Below, one piece after another: positions 58,701 to 64,000 of a stretch of 64,000 nucleotides of DNA. A program made the position numbers and the translations under genes. A model generated the notes under the pieces. The model did not search any database, was not told where the DNA came from, and saw only the letters and a list, made by a program, of their open reading frames with translations. Positions within the stretch are counted from its first letter, which is position 1, and every line of letters starts with the position of its first letter. The DNA comes from Enchytraeus crypticus (taxonomy: Eukaryota; Annelida; Clitellata; Enchytraeida; Enchytraeidae), in contig CAJHZI010000548.1 of assembly GCA_905160935.1 (NCBI GenBank), positions 1,367,501 through 1,431,500 of the forward strand. The letters run 5' to 3'.

Positions 58701-60471
58701 CTTCTTCTTCTTTAAGTGCCGTGCCTGTTCCAAGCCTGGGCGGTCATGGTCATATTCCTCCATATGTCTCTGTTCATTGTTGCTCTGATCATCTCTGTTT
58801 CAGTTAACTGCATCCATTTGCTAAGACTCTTAATAAACGTCATTCGTTGTCGACCCTTGCATCTTTTTCCTTCTATTATTCCTGTCACTACGGTATTTTC
58901 AACTATTTTGTTCCGCATAATGTGTCCGAAAAATTTCATCTGTTGTCGTCGTATTCGGTTCAAAAGGTCACGACAAGTTGACATTCTTTGTAGAACATCT
59001 TCATTTTTAATGTGGTCTTTATAAGATATACGCAGCATTCTTCTATAGAACCACATCTCTGTTGCCTCAAGTTTCGATTCCATTACAGAAGAGATTGTCC
59101 AAACTTCACTTCCATATAACAATATTGGTTGAATGTAGCATTGAAGAAGTCTTTTTTGGTATCAATTGATAATTCATGGCTTCTAAAAATCTTTGACATT
59201 CTGTTATATGCCTCCTTAGCCATGGCTATTCTTCTGTTTATTTCCTTGTCACATTTCCCATTTTGATGAATAAGTGACCCTAAATATATGACTGATTCAA
59301 CTTGTTTGACATTTTGACCTCTTACATTGATTAAGCATGGCTGTGGCATTTTTAGTTTGCTGACTGTCATGCATTCTGTTTTCTTCATATTTATAGATAA
59401 TCCACTAGCCTCACTATGATATGTTACAATATCCAACATTTCTTGAAGTTTGTCTCTCGAGTCGGCAATAAGAACTATGTCATCAGCATAACGAATATTA
59501 TTAAGATTGTATCCTCCAATTACTAATCCTTTTATTTCACTGATATTCCTCATTATATTTTCACTATATAAGTTAAAAAGATCTGGTGACATTACACAGC
59601 CTTGCCTTACTCCTCTCTTAATTTTGCAAAAGCTACTGTACTCGTTCTCATATCTCATTGCAGCTTCTTGATTCCAGTATAAATTCCTAACACTTCTTAT
59701 GTCTTTGCCATCTATATCCAATTCATGAAGAAGATCAATCAATTTGCTGTGTCTAACTTTGTCAAAAGCTTTGGTATAATCAATGAAACAAAGGAATAGA
59801 TCCTTATTTAATTCTATGGCTCTTTCACACAGAATTCTTAGAACGAAAATAGCATTCCTTGTACTGGAATCATCCATAAAACCATATTGCATGGGATTTA
59901 TTTCAGGTCTAATTTTATTTCTCATTCTCATTAGCAGAATTCTTAAATAGATTTTAATGACTACACTCATTAGACTTATAGTTCTGTGCAGTTCACATTC
60001 TACCGCACCAGGTTTCTTCGGTAATGCAATAAATATCGATCTCAATAGATCTTTAGGAAATTCGCCATTGTCATAAATGTCGTTTGCTATTGACGTGATC
60101 TCTTTTACGCTAAATTCTTCCGTGGCTTGAATCATTTCTGCTGTTATGTTATCTGGTCCGCTTGCTTTGTTTCTTTTTAATTTCCTAATGGCATATCTAA
60201 CTTCGTCTTCTAAGATTTTAGGACCTGCTATTTCTTTAGTTATTTCTGGAAGCTCCATTCGATTATCTTTAAAAAGGTCATCGATATACTCTGACCATCT
60301 ATCAAGTATATCTTTCTTTGTCATGAGAATATCTCCATTCTTAGACTTGATGCATTTACTATGTGAGCAATTAGATTTCCGATTAGTTATTTCATTTATC
60401 TCTTTGTACATTTTCCTTGTGTCTGTAAATTTCATCTTTTCAATCTCATCACATCTTTTGTTTAACCACTT
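58701..60471 (-). mobile_element. RTE-like LINE with perfect 11-bp target-site duplication, 5'-truncated
   Basis: The direct repeat TATTGTAGATT at 58690-58700 and 60472-60482 flanks the element. The 3' tail, next to the left repeat, is (GAA)n on the minus strand. The reverse transcriptase is almost whole. 60435-59083 has LKRNKASGPDNITAEMIQ, CFIDYTKAFDKVRHSKL, RGVRQGCVMSPDLFNLYSE, IRYADDIVLIAD (catalytic) and FKYLGS-like VIYLGSLIHQNGKCDKEI. After one frameshift near 59.1-59.16 kb it continues as LYGSEVWTISSVMESKLEA and RRMLRISYKDHIKNEDVL, ending at 58712. The endonuclease domain is missing. It is the youngest-looking LINE in the window. Confidence 0.9.
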
Positions 60472-60482
60472 TATTGTAGATT

Positions 60483-61408
60483 ACCATTTTAAATTACAGT
60501 ATTGTATAGACGTTTTATAAAAGGTGTTTACTTTAAAAAATCACTTTATGTATTATTTCATTCGTTGGAGTGGCGCCACTGTGCAATCCTAAAATTGATT
60601 GTTTTGCGGAAGGCAACTGCATTGTAATATATCCTTAAAATGTAATATATCATCTCTAGATAGTCTATCTAGACATTAACTATAAATTAAGACATGTTTA
60701 TCATCATTTGACAAAAAATTTAAATATAATTTTTTGTAATTATTTAAAGTACCATTCTGTTAATTAATGAAGAAATACATAAAAGATATATACAAATATA
60801 TAGAATATTGCCAGCCGTCAATAGAAGCACACACCCATCCCCACTCTCCCACTAGGCTTTGTTTATTGTGTGAACAGAGTTACCATTTCTTATTTTAAAG
60901 GGTCTTTATACATTTTTAAAAGGTTTATTCCAATAAATTATATAGACTATATAGATACTTGTTAGTTAATGGCACTGATGTATGTGCATAAAGTCAATAT
61001 CAAAGGTGTGTAATACAAGTATGTACAATTTAGCTTGTACTTGATGCAGATTGTCATTGGAAAGCAAAGAATAATGCTTAGTAGAGTACTTTTAGACCGA
61101 GCAACTATTCTGAGAACAAGCCGTTCTGCAGTTGTCTCATGGTGTGCCGAGTACTGGACTGTAGTCAGGTCAGTGCATATATATGTAATTATGCTTCTTT
61201 CTTGCAGGAAAATTCTTTGTAAAGTTCTTGAAAGATCTTCCAGGACTATAACTACTATTGGTCTTGTAGCGTTTAAGCACTCCAGTGATTCGTCTAAGAA
61301 AAATCAGGAAGAATTTAGTAAACTGTATATGGCTATTATTTAAGTGTAATAAGTATTGTAATTATTAGGACGATAGTTGAAAACATTGCAGAAGTCAGGT
61401 GTAGCAAA
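60483..61408. other. Upstream region of the acidic repeat protein
   Basis: AT-rich. A possible exon starts at 61208 after TTTCTTGCAG and stays open to a stop at 61340 (KILCKVLERSSRTIT...FSKLYMAII), but I cannot join it in frame with the next ORF. Confidence 0.35.
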
Positions 61409-63627
61409 ATGAGTGAGGATATTGACATGTCTTCAGAACTGTCTGATAAACACAATGTAACCAAAGTTGCTGGATTTAAGTCAGATGAATTCTCTACAAC
61501 TGAAATGTCAACAAGTAACAAGAGTAAAGTCAGTGAATTCTCGGATAATATTTTGATGGAAGTCAGCAAAACTATAGAGGATATACAAGATAGCATCAAT
61601 AACACTTGCAAAGATCCAGAGAGTATGCTTGACAAGTCTATAGGTAACGTTATTGCAGAGAATAAGTCGGGCGATAAAAGTTCTGCTCAAATTTTGGAGA
61701 ATAAGTCAGGTAAAGGAAGCGTCTCTGAAATCTCTGAAAATAAGTTAAGTGATATGTGTACCTCTCAAAACGTGGAGGATAAGTCAGATGATAAGTGTGC
61801 CACTCAAACCTTGGAGGATAAGCCAGATGATAAGTGTGCCACTCAAACCTTGGACGAGAAGTCAGGTGATAAGTGTGCCACTCAAACTTTGAGCGATAAG
61901 TCAGATGGTAAGTGTGCCACTCAAACCTTGGATGATAAGTCAGGTGATAAGTGTGCCACTCAAACCTTGGACGATAAGTCAGGTGATAAGTGTGCCACTG
62001 AAATCCTGGAGGAAAAGTCTGATGACACAAGTGACACTGAAACCTTGCAGAATACAAAGAATGAAGTTGAAGTCAGTTCTGAAGAAATTAAGAGAAACTT
62101 AGAAGTTCATAAACTATCTCATATGCAAGAAGAAAAAGAGACTGTTAACATTGATGGAATGGCTTCTAATATGATGGACCGTGAGATTGGACAGGCAGAA
62201 AATAAATCAGATACTTCAGAAAATATAAAGGATATATCAGTTAAGTTGGAAATTGAGTCCAAGAAGTTTGAGATTGTCCCATCTATCGACGCTGTGGAAC
62301 GGGAGAATATGGCTACTGCGTGCAATGACGATGCATCAGTGAAAGCTGAAGTGGAATCAATGTGTATTGGAAATTATGATTCTGAAGAAGAAACTTCTAA
62401 TAAGTTACACTCAGAACTTAACAACTCGTTTACAAAATCTTCTATGGCATCGGCTAAGACTGGGAATGGAACAGCTGAAGGTAATAGCGATGCAGGGGAC
62501 ACATTTGACAATGACGATTCAAAGATGTTGAAGCGATGCTGTAGGTCTATAATAAACATTGAGGATCAAGACGAGGAAAAGTGTGAAAAACATGGAAGTG
62601 AAAGTAAACGAAAGAAAGTCCGGGAAGAGAAATCTGATCAGTCGCTACAATCTCATAAACCGTTGACCTCACTTCATAATTCAAAGTGAGTCATCTATTT
62701 TAAATTGCTACTGTCAGACTTGATTTAATATTTCGAGATTAATCTGTGCTATTTATAAGTAGTTTCTGAAGCATTTAGTTTGAAATTCAGTAAATATGTT
62801 TAAAGCTAACTTTACATCTACTTTAGTAGCTTAACAGGCAAACTTGTTATGAACTTGGCCAACAGATAGCGCATATGTGATGAAAGTTTATTGTTTGATT
62901 GAAGGCATAATTTTTAGCTTGTAAATACTGAATCAGCTAATTTGGTGGGCACGTTTACTACATTAAAAGCTTATTAGAGTATCTGTTACATACTTATATG
63001 ACGATGGCTTGAGTGTTGTTTAGTTTTACTTTATGCACATTATTAACTGACACCCAATCTTTGAAGAGAAGCATAGGAATTGTGCGATCTAAATATTTCA
63101 CTTATATATATTCATTATTATCCATATAGTCACTGACATCAATGGCACTCTAATTGTATAGTTGCTGGTGATATGGCTGAGTTGATAGCATGCTTGCTTG
63201 ATTATCTGGAATTCACAGGTTCCAAACCCACCCTGGTCACCTCTGACTGTATGCTCTCAACACAAAAACTGACATTAAGTTTACCATTTAATAGATGTAT
63301 GCAATACTGTGTCTTCATCGATACTGTGACTCTGTGTATCAATGATCAATCGATCGTTGATACTGTGTATTCATCGATACTGTGTATCAATGAATACACA
63401 GTCTGTGTAATTCTTAGTTTTGTTTAACTGTAGACCCGCTGACAAGCAGCTAAAGCTAGATCAGTGGTTCGGGTCTAAGTCTCGTACGGTTCAGGTCGGC
63501 TCATCCGACTCTTCAGAGAAACTTCAAGCTACCGTTTCCTCCGCAGCATTTCCCGTCTCTACTCTGCCCTCGTTTACTTCAAGGTGTCCCTACTCAACCC
63601 GTGGAAACAGTGTAGCGGACGAACGAG
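61409..63627 (+). CDS. Acidic repeat protein with a PIP-box-like motif (partial; continues beyond the window)
   Basis: Two exons are supported: 61409-62685 (425 codons plus 2 nt, donor GTGAGT) and 63434-63627 (acceptor CTGTAG, donor GTGAGC), joined in phase 2. The first is Ser/Asp/Glu/Lys-rich and low in hydrophobics. It contains a 13-residue repeat (DKCATQTLDDKSG, about seven units) and a basic patch SKRKKVREEK that could be a nuclear localisation signal. The join reads NSKPADKQLKLDQWFGSK. QLKLDQWF (431-438) fits the PCNA-interacting consensus Q-x-x-L-x-x-aromatic-aromatic. This suggests a nuclear replication or repair protein, by motif only. The open frame continues upstream of the ATG (VENIAEVRCSK), so coding may begin earlier. 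No named family recognised. Confidence 0.6.
61770..62015 (+). repeat. Coding minisatellite, 39-bp unit (DKCATQTLDDKSG)
   Basis: Six to seven units with GATAAGTGTGCCACTCAAAC as the most constant part. The unit length is a multiple of three, so copy-number change keeps the frame. Confidence 0.95.
63128..63290 (+). mobile_element. Possible tRNA-like SINE next to an L2-like 3' tail (intron of the acidic repeat gene)
   Basis: ATCAATGGCACTCTAATTGT resembles the L2/CR1-like 3' end. It is followed by ATGGCTGAGTTGATAGCATG (A-box-like) and GGTTCCAAACCC (B-box-like), which suggests a third tRNA-derived retroposon. It is a single degenerate copy in this window. Confidence 0.4.
63362..63402. other. Hairpin with 13-bp arms
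   Basis: ACTGTGTATTCAT (63362-63374) and its reverse complement ATGAATACACAGT (63390-63402) lie about 30 bp upstream of the exon acceptor at 63433. Confidence 0.7.
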
Positions 63628-64000
63628 GTGAGCGATGTCTATGTGTGTGTCTTCTCGCAAACTTTTACTGCTTCAATCTGCAGTATATATGAAACTGTAA
63701 GAAACATTCTATGCCCGAACAGTATTTATGGTTAATACAGAACTTCATAGTTTTCAACATGAGATTGGGTTCAATGGCTATTTGATGTTTGATATTCGCT
63801 GTTGAATGGAATTGTTTTGAAAAAAGCTTAAGTACTCTTTTAATAATTTTATAATTAGAGTAGTATTATTAGTGTAAATTTATATAAAAATATATTAATA
63901 TTAATATAAATATTATATGTTAATATAATATTATATTATTATTAATTATTTAATAATAATTTTTTTGTTTTATTCAGCATTATTCCACTGCTAATTTTGT

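Overview
This is a window of animal nuclear DNA. It is AT-rich, its genes are split into short exons by canonical GT-AG introns, and it is full of non-LTR retrotransposon debris, tRNA-derived SINEs and minisatellites. The gene set (METTL25, a Lark/RBM4-type RNA-binding protein, LPGAT1, a mucin-like membrane protein) and the retroelement clades suggest an invertebrate metazoan, probably marine. I cannot name the species. There is no bacterial, organellar or CRISPR content.

Genes, left to right. (1) 290-976 (+): the last two exons of an unrecognised coiled-coil protein. (2) 2646-9314 (-): a six-exon METTL25-family methyltransferase. Its introns hold a solo LTR, LINE fragments and a minisatellite. 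(3) 19568-28768 (+): an eight-exon two-RRM protein of the Lark/RBM4 type. Its two RRM modules are exon-for-exon copies; one intron carries a decayed DNA transposon with terminal inverted repeats, and the last intron is made largely of tandem repeats. (4) 38261-43830 (+): a three-exon mucin-like type I membrane protein with three in-frame minisatellites, a transmembrane segment, a cysteine cluster and a Pro/Ala-rich tail. (5) 50787-55124 (-): a five-exon LPGAT1-like acyltransferase. (6) 61409-63627 (+): the 5' part of an acidic, repeat-bearing protein with a PCNA-interaction-like motif; it runs toward the right edge.

Between the genes: 9.5-19 kb is a retrotransposon graveyard (two tandem L2/CR1-like copies, a LINE nested inside a SINE, other LINE 3' ends). 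28.8-38 kb holds an RTE-like LINE, a 15-bp-type minisatellite and SINEs. 43.9-50.7 kb is mostly SINEs and minisatellites. 55-61 kb holds another L2-like copy and an RTE-like LINE with an 11-bp target-site duplication.

The genes do not form an operon or an evident pathway. The main theme is mobile DNA shaping gene structure. A SINE tail provides the polypyrimidine tract of one LPGAT1 exon. Another SINE is flanked by a duplicated LPGAT1 3' splice site. A LINE tail abuts a METTL25 donor. A minisatellite repeatedly copies the RBM4-like exon 7 donor. All exon joins were made by eye from conserved protein family signatures and splice consensus, and none has transcript support here.
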